A stretch of DNA of 21,454 nt from a virus. The DNA lies in the IMG/VR virus record IMGVR_UViG_3300025086_000304, positions 1 to 21,454 of that record. One strand, written 5' to 3'. This document shows, piece by piece, positions 8,230 to 15,678 of the stretch (within the stretch, counting starts at the first letter, position 1; each line of letters opens with the position of its first letter). The position numbers and the translations under genes were made by a program. The notes beneath the pieces are model-generated. The model was not told where the DNA came from. It searched no databases and saw only the letters and a list, made by a program, of their open reading frames with translations.

Positions 8230-10455
8230 TTATTTTATTATTTTTGAAATTATTCCATCGTTGTCATATCTTTTTATACCTAAACTTATAGGTTGATATT
8301 TTTTCTCTGGATTTGGTCTATATCTATTTTTATTACAAGCCATTATTGCTAAACCAGAACTTATAGTAGCATCGTACTTTGTTCTATTGTTTATATTAAA
8401 CTTACTCCAATCTTCTAATGTTTTTTGGAAATACATATCTCCATAACCTTCTTCAACTTTACCTACATAACTAGCTATGTAAGATTCTATAGCGGCTGCA
8501 TGTGCTTGTTTAATGTCTTCACTAGAGTTAGGTATACCACCTATTTCTCTTTCTGTTGTTGATAATTTATTCCAAACTTTATCTGGACGATTCATCGAAA
8601 AACCTCTATATCCTCTACGTTTTAAATGGTACAATAATCTAGGTTTATTATTTTCAGCTAATATAGGCATACCATAAAAAATCAAAGCCATTAAAACATC
8701 TTCAAAGAATATTTCAGCTGTTTGAGGTCTTGATATATATTCTAAGAAAAAATGATTTGGTGGTGCATCTTCCATAGAAAATTTAGTTAGTCCATGAAGA
8801 GATCCATTAGAACCTTTGCCATCAACAGTACCAGATATATCATAAGAATCACAACCAAATGATCCAACGTGTTCGTTTCCAGGATATTTAATACCATTTC
8901 TTATAATCACTCTATTTTGTAAGTTTTTAGGTGGAACCCATGATATTAAAAATCTACCATCTTTATTTGGAATAAATTTTACTTTAGTATCTTTTACACC
9001 GTTCTCCCACATGAAGCTACCTCTAGTTACAGAAGATATATTATTTATTTCTTCATTATAATCTATTTGCTCATATATCCTAGTTAAATTAAATAAACTA
9101 TCTTTTGTTTCATCTCTAAAAGCGTGTTGCTCTGTTCGTGGAAACTGTCTATAGTATTCATTTAAACTATCTTGATCACTCTTTAATCCTTCTACTTCAT
9201 TTTCCCAATGCTCAATTACTCCGATTGTAATTTCAACACCGTCTCTTCCGATTGTTTTATTTTCTGGCGTAAGGAATACAGGTGATCCAAAAGTATCCAT
9301 GAATCCTTCGTAGTTCCATTCCATAGGGATGAAAAGAGAATAGAGTCCGCTAGAAGTTTGTCCGTTTCTATTTCTTTTTGTAACGTCTGAAGCTTGGTAT
9401 AATTTTTTAAAGTTGTCTCCACCTTTATCTAATGCGTTTGAAGTTGAGCCCATCATACACTTGCCTACTATTCTTCGGCCTAGTCTTAATGTAGTTTTTG
9501 TAACTCTCCAGTTGTTTAATATATTGTCTGGTCGTTCCCATTTTCCTGATTCGTCGTGTGCTAATAATTTTAATTTTTCACCGTCGTAAGAGTTATCTCC
9601 TGTATTTTTCCAATCAATAGTAGTGTCTAATCCTTGCAGTTCTCTAAGCTTCTCATTGGACTCGAGTTTTCTTCGAGTAAGCTTCGAAGCCGGCACCCTA
9701 TATGCGAGCTCGGTTTTTGGACGATCCATACCATCTTGGATTGGTTTAAAGAAAAACGGATAGTTAACGGATATTGGTACAACTTTATCTGTGAACATCT
9801 TTTTAGCGTCTGCTCCAGATTTTGATAAGATACCGAATCTAGCATCTGAAGATATTGTGGCTTGATTAACAAGCTCTGCCGATGACATAAAGGAGAAACC
9901 ACTCCGTCTGTTTTTAAGATAACACATTCCATAGCATCTGTCATCAGCCTTACAGGCTTCCCAGAATATGAAAAAGATTCTATTTGCTTCTCTATAATCT
10001 GGAGCTCCGATGTCGATCTTTGACCATTGCAAATACATGTAATGAGTACCAGTGATGTAAGTAGGCATACCGTCATTATAAAACCAGTAACCATCTGATC
10101 TACGTTTAAATTCTTCATCTATATAATCGTACCATTTTTCTTTGAAGTCATTAGGATACTCATCCCAATCAAATCTACTTTTTATTCTAGCTAATTCTTT
10201 TGGGTATTCTTGTTTTTCCCAATATTGTTCCTTTTGTTTTTCGCTTCGTTTAAACGGTTTATCGACTGCTGGTAAAGCAATCCTGAGATTTTGAATTTCA
10301 ATGATCTGTCCAATTTGTCCAGTTTTACTAATTACTATAAAATCATAATCAGAGTTATAACCATACTTCCATCTTTTATACCTGTTTTCTTTTTTAAGTA
10401 TTTTAGGATTTATATAGTCTTTTATTTCTTGTAATAAGTTTTGTTCGTAACTCAT
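8230..10455 (-). CDS. terL: Terminase large subunit (ATPase-nuclease packaging motor)
   Basis: 741 residues. It cuts concatemeric DNA and pumps it through the portal. The N-terminal region has YWFYNDGMPTYITGTHYMYL (about 123-142). The ATPase region has a deviant Walker A at about 178-189 (CYLKNRRSGFSF), Walker B KLLAHDESGKWE with D301-E302, and a coupling motif GSTSNA at 336-341. The C-terminal nuclease shows GCDSYD (D535), an acidic residue at ILAE601 and KYDATISSG (D695), which fits the three-acid RuvC-like centre of phage terminases. Sequence style and length are those of crAss-like and marine podoviral terminases. The first codon overlaps the stop of the small gene before it by 4 nt. Bases for residues about 125-421 are clearly richer in GC than the rest of the gene. 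Confidence 0.93.
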   Translation of the reverse strand: MSYEQNLLQEIKDYINPKILKKENRYKRWKYGYNSDYDFIVISKTGQIGQIIEIQNLRIALPAVDKPFKRSEKQKEQYWEKQEYPKELARIKSRFDWDEYPNDFKEKWYDYIDEEFKRRSDGYWFYNDGMPTYITGTHYMYLQWSKIDIGAPDYREANRIFFIFWEACKADDRCYGMCYLKNRRSGFSFMSSAELVNQATISSDARFGILSKSGADAKKMFTDKVVPISVNYPFFFKPIQDGMDRPKTELAYRVPASKLTRRKLESNEKLRELQGLDTTIDWKNTGDNSYDGEKLKLLAHDESGKWERPDNILNNWRVTKTTLRLGRRIVGKCMMGSTSNALDKGGDNFKKLYQASDVTKRNRNGQTSSGLYSLFIPMEWNYEGFMDTFGSPVFLTPENKTIGRDGVEITIGVIEHWENEVEGLKSDQDSLNEYYRQFPRTEQHAFRDETKDSLFNLTRIYEQIDYNEEINNISSVTRGSFMWENGVKDTKVKFIPNKDGRFLISWVPPKNLQNRVIIRNGIKYPGNEHVGSFGCDSYDISGTVDGKGSNGSLHGLTKFSMEDAPPNHFFLEYISRPQTAEIFFEDVLMALIFYGMPILAENNKPRLLYHLKRRGYRGFSMNRPDKVWNKLSTTEREIGGIPNSSEDIKQAHAAAIESYIASYVGKVEEGYGDMYFQKTLEDWSKFNINNRTKYDATISSGLAIMACNKNRYRPNPEKKYQPISLGIKRYDNDGIISKIIK
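9661..9711. other. GC-rich cluster of five 6-bp palindromes inside terL
   Basis: Five hexamer palindromes fall within 51 bases: CTCGAG (9661), AAGCTT (9679), TTCGAA (9683), GCCGGC (9689) and GAGCTC (9706). The line 9661-9720 is 52% GC by count, against 27-30% in terL lines sampled at 8401 and 8701. ACTCGA/TCGAGT (9660-9678) can also pair as a small hairpin. The reading frame of terL runs straight through. Confidence 0.75.
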
Positions 10456-10727
10456 TTGCTACGCCCTTCTGCAAAACCCCTAAAAGATCTTTCTTCTTTT
10501 TTATTTTTAGGTTTTTCACTTAACATCTCTTCTTCCTGCTGTATCCTTGTTAATATTTCAAAAGCATCAAATATAGCTAGCTTTTTAGTAGCAGCTGCGT
10601 TTTTTAATCTATCAGCTGATACATCATCATCTGAATCTACAATTTTTTCTTTTGCTACTTTAATTAACTCTTCAACTGCTTTTTGCCCAGCTTGGATTAT
10701 TTTCTTCTTCGTTTCCTTCGTGTTCAT
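10452..10727 (-). CDS. Putative small terminase-like protein
   Basis: 91 residues, almost entirely helical by composition: a Lys-rich start (MNTKETKKKIIQAGQKAVEE), an acidic patch SDDDVSADRL, then KNAAATKKLAIFDAFEILTR, and a basic tail ending RGFAEGRSK. It lies directly before terL with a 4-nt stop/start overlap, which is where tailed phages usually keep the small terminase that binds DNA and starts packaging. No helix-turn-helix can be read with confidence, so this rests on position, size and charge. The only ATG start overlaps the preceding gene by 56 nt; no other ATG lies before residue 69. Alternative: a small unrelated morphogenesis protein. Confidence 0.6.
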   Translation of the reverse strand: MNTKETKKKIIQAGQKAVEELIKVAKEKIVDSDDDVSADRLKNAAATKKLAIFDAFEILTRIQQEEEMLSEKPKNKKEERSFRGFAEGRSK

Positions 10728-11265
10728 GAGTTACTGCTATATCATTAGATTTCATACAATAAAGGCGTTCGCCTTCCACAATAAATTCAAACTCTGAGTT
10801 AGGTGTAAATATAACAAGCGCTCCAGGTTTTAATCCTACGTCTTCTAAGGACTTATTAGAATATTTTAGTATACCAAAGTGCTCTTTCTCTTTATCTACA
10901 CTTAGATTTGATTTATTTAAAATAGGTTTTACAAAACAATAATCTAAATGTGGTTTTAGATTATACATATAGATTTGATCTAAACTGCAAAAGTGTAGTT
11001 CATCTTTAAAAAAAGTAGATGAGTTTTTCTCTCTACCTTTCATATCATAATATCTTCTAAAAATATTATGATGAACATAAACTATATCACCACATTTTAT
11101 GTCTGTATCAAAAGCAGCTGGAGTAGAAACAACAGTAGCTTTTTTACTTACAAATTGGTGATCTTCAATACTAGTATTTATAATTAATTCTTTGCCATCT
11201 ATATATCTAGTATTATCGTATCTGTCAAAGTATGGCTTTACTAAGAACTGGTATAAGCTTTTCAT
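10672..11265 (-). CDS. Tandem GroES-like (Cpn10-type) co-chaperonin protein
   Basis: 197 residues from ATG at 11265 (a TTG one codon earlier is less likely, because the ATG sits in a TGATG stop/start overlap with the gene before). Two Cpn10-like halves can be read. Residues about 25-101 include KELIINTSIEDHQFVSKK, VVSTPAAFDTDIKCGDIVYV and DQIYMY. Residues about 108-180 include GILKYSNKSL, KPGALVIFTPNSEFEFIVEG and RLYCMKSNDIAV, which match the end of GroES (KVGDIVIF ... VLIMSESDILAI) in pattern. The two highly conserved-looking stretches VHHNIFRRYYDMKGREKN and NEEENNPSWAKSS belong to a version I recall from marine phages. Its role would be to help host GroEL fold the capsid protein, as T4 gp31 does. 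That function is inference. Confidence 0.65.
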   Translation of the reverse strand: MKSLYQFLVKPYFDRYDNTRYIDGKELIINTSIEDHQFVSKKATVVSTPAAFDTDIKCGDIVYVHHNIFRRYYDMKGREKNSSTFFKDELHFCSLDQIYMYNLKPHLDYCFVKPILNKSNLSVDKEKEHFGILKYSNKSLEDVGLKPGALVIFTPNSEFEFIVEGERLYCMKSNDIAVTHEHEGNEEENNPSWAKSS

Positions 11266-11492
11266 CAATACTTAAGATCATATTCTACTGCTATTGCCAT
11301 TTGACTATTAAATCTTTTCCAAGGTAAAACTTCGTTATTCTTTTTTATATAAATAGAATATTCTCCACTCTTTTCATTATTTAATATATTGCATATAGTA
11401 TGACCACCATACACTTCTTGACCAATAGAATAATGCATTGCATCGTTTTTATAATCAGAACCTATACTAATTTTTCTAATTATACTAGACAT
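11265..11492 (-). CDS. Small conserved marine-phage protein, unknown function
   Basis: 75 residues beginning MSSIIRKISIGSDYKNDAMH, with YSIGQEVYGGHTICNIL and a final VEYDLKY. The strand-rich pattern and the ending VVEHDLNF/VEYDLKY remind me of small proteins placed near terminase genes in uncultured marine phages, but I know no function. No membrane span or catalytic motif. The start overlaps the previous gene by 8 nt and the stop shares one base with the start of the GroES-like gene, so it belongs to the same translational unit. Confidence 0.7.
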   Translation of the reverse strand: MSSIIRKISIGSDYKNDAMHYSIGQEVYGGHTICNILNNEKSGEYSIYIKKNNEVLPWKRFNSQMAIAVEYDLKY

Positions 11493-11739
11493 TTTCTTCT
11501 TGTAACTCGTCCTTTTTTATATCTGTATAAGTACCGTCTTCTAAGTTTATATTTATAGCACCGTACTCTTTTTCAAGTTCGTTTTTAAACTCTTCAATAT
11601 CTTTATTAATCTCTGCTATGTGATGTAAATGACTGTGTTTTGTAGTTTCTAAAACACCTATTTCATTTATTACTTCATTTAACTTTGACTGTTGCTCTTT
11701 GATTTTATTTAATTGTTCTTCTGTTATTTTATTTTCCAT
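11485..11739 (-). CDS. Small coiled-coil protein
   Basis: 84 residues, dominated by a predicted coiled coil: EEQLNKIKEQQSKLNEVINE, then HHIAEINKDIEEFKNELEKE with Leu/Ile at heptad positions, separated by a short THSHLHH histidine patch. The tail is acidic (DIKKDELQEENV). No enzyme or membrane motif; function unknown. Its ATG is fused to four TTAAA pentamers, and it starts the run leading to the GroES-like, terminase and portal genes, so it may be the first gene of that translational group. Confidence 0.75.
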   Translation of the reverse strand: MENKITEEQLNKIKEQQSKLNEVINEIGVLETTKHSHLHHIAEINKDIEEFKNELEKEYGAININLEDGTYTDIKKDELQEENV

Positions 11740-11758
11740 TTAATTTAATTTAATTTAA
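11739..11758 (-). repeat. (TTAAA)x4 tandem pentamer fused to a start codon
   Basis: Four perfect TTAAA units on the minus strand lead directly into TGG, the final A plus TG forming the ATG of the coiled-coil gene. The unit differs from the ATTAT repeats at 2681 and 5802, but the placement relative to the start codon is the same. Confidence 0.85.
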
Positions 11759-11765
11759 TTATTAT

Positions 11766-12008
11766 TTACTCAGGCTCTGGTGGCGACCATTCTGGAGTTG
11801 CCATTAAAGCTAAAGCTTGTTCGTGATTCAAAGTCTCTACTGGAACTAGTGAACCATTAGTAATAAAACTAGGTTCAACTTGGTAAGACAGTAAACCTTG
11901 AGTATTTGCTACATTTCTTCTCATTGTCTGAGCAGAACTTTGATTAACTTGACTAAATAGTATCGCGTTAGTGTCAGTTAAGTTTATTACTGCATAAGTT
12001 GTTGCCAT
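11766..12008 (-). CDS. Small hypothetical protein between LamG and packaging genes
   Basis: 80 residues: MATTYAVINLTDTNAILFSQ, then a polar Gln/Ser/Asn-rich stretch with SSAQTMRRNVANTQGLLSYQ, and an acidic end TPEWSPPEPE. The TYAVINLTDT start and a VETLNHEQALALM helix give it a small alpha/beta look. I do not recognise a family with a known role. It follows the large LamG gene after 46 nt of AT-rich sequence, in which I see no hairpin, and is spaced 26 nt from the next gene. Confidence 0.65.
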   Translation of the reverse strand: MATTYAVINLTDTNAILFSQVNQSSAQTMRRNVANTQGLLSYQVEPSFITNGSLVPVETLNHEQALALMATPEWSPPEPE

Positions 12009-12054
12009 TGTTTTAATTATTGTTATTTATATATTTACTTGTTTAATATTTTAT

Positions 12055-15027
12055 TTACGGGGTTGGTGCTACGTCCTCAACTCTATCAGCTGCATTCATA
12101 TTTACTGAAAAAGCATTTTTAGATGAGTTAGGTGCATTACCTTGTAAATTACCTGGTATATTCATACCTGTAGCGATTCCATTTGATGTAGAACCTGGTC
12201 CATCGCCTACTAGTTCATCTCCACCCATAGTTCCATCACTATCACCATTATTACTTCCTACTAAATCTGGACATATCCAATCTGTTCCATTGTAATAACT
12301 ATCACCTGAAAAACTCCACCAAGCTACTGGAGATAAACTAGAAATGTCGTTTGGAACACCACCATTATATATGCTTGCTATTTCATTTTCTGTTAAAACT
12401 TTATTGAAAAAAGCTGGGTTTGATAATTCTCCATTAAAATTTTGAGCATTAGGAGCATAGGCACCTATTTGATTTTTTGTTGTAGACGCAAAACCAGCAT
12501 TAGACAATGTTCCTTTAACAGCTAATTCCTGACCATCTAAGTAAACAACAACTCCATTAGTGGTAGTTAAACCATCTGTTATAAAGGCAATGTGATGCCA
12601 ATTACCATCTGCTGTTGTAACTGTATTATCTATATTATTATTTCCACCTGAACCATCAATAATTTTTAACCTTAACGCTGTGCCTGATATTCTAAGAAAA
12701 CTTTTAGCTGTAGTAGAATCAATTGAATTCCATATTACTTGATTACCAGCTGCACTTGTTTTAAACCAACAAGAAAAACTCATTGCGCCACTTGTTATAG
12801 TAGGTGAAGTTGTTTTTATAAAATCTGTCAAACCGTCAAAATCCATACTATAACTACTATATGGAATACTTCTTTCTAAGTCAGAATTAACTAAATTTGC
12901 TGTAGTCATACCTGAGCTTTTACCTCCTGTTAACACATTTGAAGTTACTATTTCAGCAGTTTCAGTGTTACTTTGAGAACTAAACCCCCCTGCTATAATA
13001 CCATTATTTCCATTTCCACTTGAATCTGTTGCTACCCCATAATTTGCTCCTTTTGCTCCTGTTAAACTTGTTGTGGATGAATTATATTTTAACCAAACAG
13101 AAGGATTTAATGAACTAATATCACCTGGGGTTCCTCCATTATATATCGTATCTATGTTACCCGTTTGGTCACTTAAAAAATAAGACCAATTACTTAATTC
13201 AACTTGAAGAGGGACACTTTGTAATAAAGTTCCTCTAATTTCTGTTACAGGGCCACTAGAACTACCTGCACCAACATAGCTATTAGTTTGAAGAACGCCA
13301 TCTATATAACATTTTACATCTGAGTGGGTTATAGTAGAAGTGTTAGGGTAATATACTAAAACATGATGCCAAGCTCCATCTCCTACATTACCAGAAAAAT
13401 TTACATATTTTGTTGCCCCATCACCAAACCATTGCACCCCACCACCACTTACCACATTTAATCCACCTAAATAACCACTAGTTAATACTATTCCTATACT
13501 ACTACCTGTAGTTGGTATAACTCTTTTATACCAAAAACTATATGTAACATGGTCTGATGAAATTGTTTGATTTGTTAATCTCATGCCAGAGTAGTTAGCA
13601 TTAGGAGAACCACCTAAATATTGACCAAAAAACTTTAAACCTTCTGTATAAGTTGGAGTAGTAAAATTATTTTCAATAGTCCAATCGGATCCATTCCAAG
13701 TACTAGTATCAATATTTAATTTATACCAAGCTTTTAGGTTAGCAGCTTGTGGTTGTGTACCTGTTAATAATGGAACACCGTTATTATAAAGAGTTTTTAC
13801 TTCTGATAAAGAAAGATTTGTATTCCATAGTTGGCAATTAGATATCTTACCTATAAAATCCCAAAGTGTATTACCAGCTCCTATTTTCTGTGTTACAACA
13901 CTATTTTTCAACGATGTACTTGATGAAGTTCCTTGTGTACTTAAGTCACCATCTACATATATACTTATTCCATTTGAATTTGTAGTACCATCCCAAGTTG
14001 CAGCAACATGGTGCCATTTTCCATCATTTATAGTTTCTGTTGCTGTAGCTAAACTATCGTATATACTACTACCACTTGAGTCTCTTAATAAAAATCTTAT
14101 TTTATTGTTCCATCTGAAAAATTGCCAATTTCTATTAGAGCCAAAATCATCAGAAGAAAATATATTACCATATGTACTAGTATCTGTTGTGTTAATCCAA
14201 GCTGATACAGTGAAAGATGAATCAATACTTATATGCGGCGATTCTACAACATCTGATGTACTAAAATCAAAAACAGTTGCACTTGGTACTGAAGAGTTTG
14301 GTACAGTTAAAGTGTTTGGCGATGATGCAGCAGCGTCCCCAGTACTTGACCCACCTAAATCATAATAAGCTATAGGTGAATTACCTGGTATAGCCATAGG
14401 ATTTTGTGGATTAGGTGTAGATCCACCAGCATTATTGTTATATAAATATTTTACTTGAGTTTCAGATAACGCGTAGTCAAAATAACAAATTTGTCCTAGT
14501 TTTCCAGCCCAAGCAGAATAATAGCCACCACCTTCTCTAACTCCAATCATTGGCGAAGAATTACTGGTAGCATAAAAAGAAGTAGCTGCAACTGGAGTTG
14601 CGTCTACAACACTGTTTAAATATAAATTTAAATTTGCTCCATCCCAGGTAACAGAAGCGTGGTACCAAGTATTTAAACTTATTGCAGTGCCGCCAGTTAT
14701 TGTAGTATAATGAGGAGGAACATTAGTAGTTCTTACTTTAAAAAATAAAAAACCATTGTTTACTTCAAACGTGTAGTCCATTGCTCCACTTCCAACTTTT
14801 CCGCTAGAGAATATAGTACGACTAATGCCTGAAGAGCTAGTGTCCATATATATCCAAGCCGAAATAGACATTTTAGGGTCAGACTGATTAGGTAGTATAG
14901 TGTCACTTGCTGTTACACTTATTCTCTGCGATACAGCTCCAGGAAAATCTAAACTATAGTTATCAAATTTACTCTGATTGCTATTCTCCGGCATTCGCCA
15001 TGTTGGTGATGTCCATTTAGTTGCCAT
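12055..15027 (-). CDS. Multi-domain LamG (concanavalin-like) surface protein
   Basis: 990 residues with about four laminin-G-like jelly rolls: residues ~23-198, ~252-416, ~463-632 and ~726-890. Each has a WYH/WHH-centred strand (NTWYHASVTWDG, GKWHHVAATWDG, GAWHHVLVYY, GNWHHIAFITDG) and closes with a helix leading to a YNNN/YNGG motif (LYNNNA, LYNNGVP, IYNGGTPGDIS, IYNGGVPNDIS). Such domains bind glycans or act as adhesion modules. In phages they occur in fibre or capsid-surface proteins, so a role in holding on to host polysaccharide is plausible. Between domains 3 and 4 is a linker containing SSGMTTANLVNSDLERSIPY, and the end is a Asn/Gly-rich segment. There is no signal peptide. A second LamG gene lies 9 nt before it. 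Confidence 0.85.
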   Translation of the reverse strand: MATKWTSPTWRMPENSNQSKFDNYSLDFPGAVSQRISVTASDTILPNQSDPKMSISAWIYMDTSSSGISRTIFSSGKVGSGAMDYTFEVNNGFLFFKVRTTNVPPHYTTITGGTAISLNTWYHASVTWDGANLNLYLNSVVDATPVAATSFYATSNSSPMIGVREGGGYYSAWAGKLGQICYFDYALSETQVKYLYNNNAGGSTPNPQNPMAIPGNSPIAYYDLGGSSTGDAAASSPNTLTVPNSSVPSATVFDFSTSDVVESPHISIDSSFTVSAWINTTDTSTYGNIFSSDDFGSNRNWQFFRWNNKIRFLLRDSSGSSIYDSLATATETINDGKWHHVAATWDGTTNSNGISIYVDGDLSTQGTSSSTSLKNSVVTQKIGAGNTLWDFIGKISNCQLWNTNLSLSEVKTLYNNGVPLLTGTQPQAANLKAWYKLNIDTSTWNGSDWTIENNFTTPTYTEGLKFFGQYLGGSPNANYSGMRLTNQTISSDHVTYSFWYKRVIPTTGSSIGIVLTSGYLGGLNVVSGGGVQWFGDGATKYVNFSGNVGDGAWHHVLVYYPNTSTITHSDVKCYIDGVLQTNSYVGAGSSSGPVTEIRGTLLQSVPLQVELSNWSYFLSDQTGNIDTIYNGGTPGDISSLNPSVWLKYNSSTTSLTGAKGANYGVATDSSGNGNNGIIAGGFSSQSNTETAEIVTSNVLTGGKSSGMTTANLVNSDLERSIPYSSYSMDFDGLTDFIKTTSPTITSGAMSFSCWFKTSAAGNQVIWNSIDSTTAKSFLRISGTALRLKIIDGSGGNNNIDNTVTTADGNWHHIAFITDGLTTTNGVVVYLDGQELAVKGTLSNAGFASTTKNQIGAYAPNAQNFNGELSNPAFFNKVLTENEIASIYNGGVPNDISSLSPVAWWSFSGDSYYNGTDWICPDLVGSNNGDSDGTMGGDELVGDGPGSTSNGIATGMNIPGNLQGNAPNSSKNAFSVNMNAADRVEDVAPTP

Positions 15028-15036
15028 ATAATTTTT

Positions 15037-15669
15037 TTAATCTCCCATTCTATACCAAGCAACAGGAGGAGTTGCCATTGTGCTTAGATCTGCTGTTTTA
15101 CCAGTGCTAGTAGCATTGTAAATTTCTTCTATTTGACCTGAATCCAAAGCATAATCGAATACTGCTACTTCATCTATATCACCATTGAAATATCTTGCCC
15201 CGTCTGTTCTTCTACCAATATTAAAATTAGCAGGGTCATTATCTATAGAAGCTGGAATATTTGAAGTTTCTAGTTTTTCACTACTTCCATCAATAAATAT
15301 TTGCATTGACGTTGAAGGTATGTAAACAAAAGCCACATGATGCCAAATACCGTCATCCCAAGCTGTTGTCGTTGTTACAGCTGTAGAAGAGTTTGAATTA
15401 AACACTTGTCCGTACACATAACCAGTGTTTAATAATCCAAGATTGAAACACCTATTTGTAACATTATCTTTACTAATTATTATTTGATAATCTGAAGTTG
15501 ATGTTTTAAACCAAGCAGAAAAAGTTAAAGTTCCAGTTAGTTGTAATTCAGTAGGATTACCAATATTAAAATGATCATTTACTCCATCAAATTCCATAGA
15601 ATATAAATTATCTATATCTGATAACCCACTTGCTGTAGGTGCAAGAAAACTAAAAGGGAAAGGAAACAT
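15037..15669 (-). CDS. Single LamG-domain protein
   Basis: 210 residues with one LamG-type jelly roll from about 24 to 187: MEFDGVNDHFNIG, LTFSAWFKTSTSDYQII, GIWHHVAFVYIPSTSMQIFI, NGDIDEVAVFDYALDSGQIE and IYNATSTGKTADLS, ending VAWYRMGD. The pattern is the same as domain 4 of the next protein, so the pair probably arose by duplication. The first 15 residues (MFPFPFSFLAPTASG) are unusually Phe/Pro-rich; I cannot tell whether they are an anchoring segment. Likely a surface-exposed virion protein binding carbohydrate, by family resemblance. The leader is AT-rich with no Shine-Dalgarno. Confidence 0.82.
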   Translation of the reverse strand: MFPFPFSFLAPTASGLSDIDNLYSMEFDGVNDHFNIGNPTELQLTGTLTFSAWFKTSTSDYQIIISKDNVTNRCFNLGLLNTGYVYGQVFNSNSSTAVTTTTAWDDGIWHHVAFVYIPSTSMQIFIDGSSEKLETSNIPASIDNDPANFNIGRRTDGARYFNGDIDEVAVFDYALDSGQIEEIYNATSTGKTADLSTMATPPVAWYRMGD

Positions 15670-15678
15670 ATATTATGT

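Noticed and set aside
9627-10118. 163-residue open frame on the minus strand inside terL
   Set aside because: It is another frame of the terminase gene, opened by the local GC-rich codon choice; no sensible protein pattern and fully contained in terL.
10441-10797. 118-residue open frame on the plus strand
   Set aside because: Antisense to the small terminase-like and GroES-like genes; hydrophobic composition is what reversed Lys/Glu codons give.
12024-12031. TATAAATA on the minus strand, T4 late-promoter-like, before the 80-aa gene
   Set aside because: The octamer is expected by chance in such AT-rich DNA and also occurs inside genes (near 11551); no other late gene start has it.
14105-14365. 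86-residue plus-strand open frame
   Set aside because: Shadow of the LamG gene; no independent start context or family resemblance.
12055-15027. Possible diversity-generating retroelement target
   Set aside because: No reverse transcriptase or template repeat in the window, and no clustered A-rich variable codons seen.
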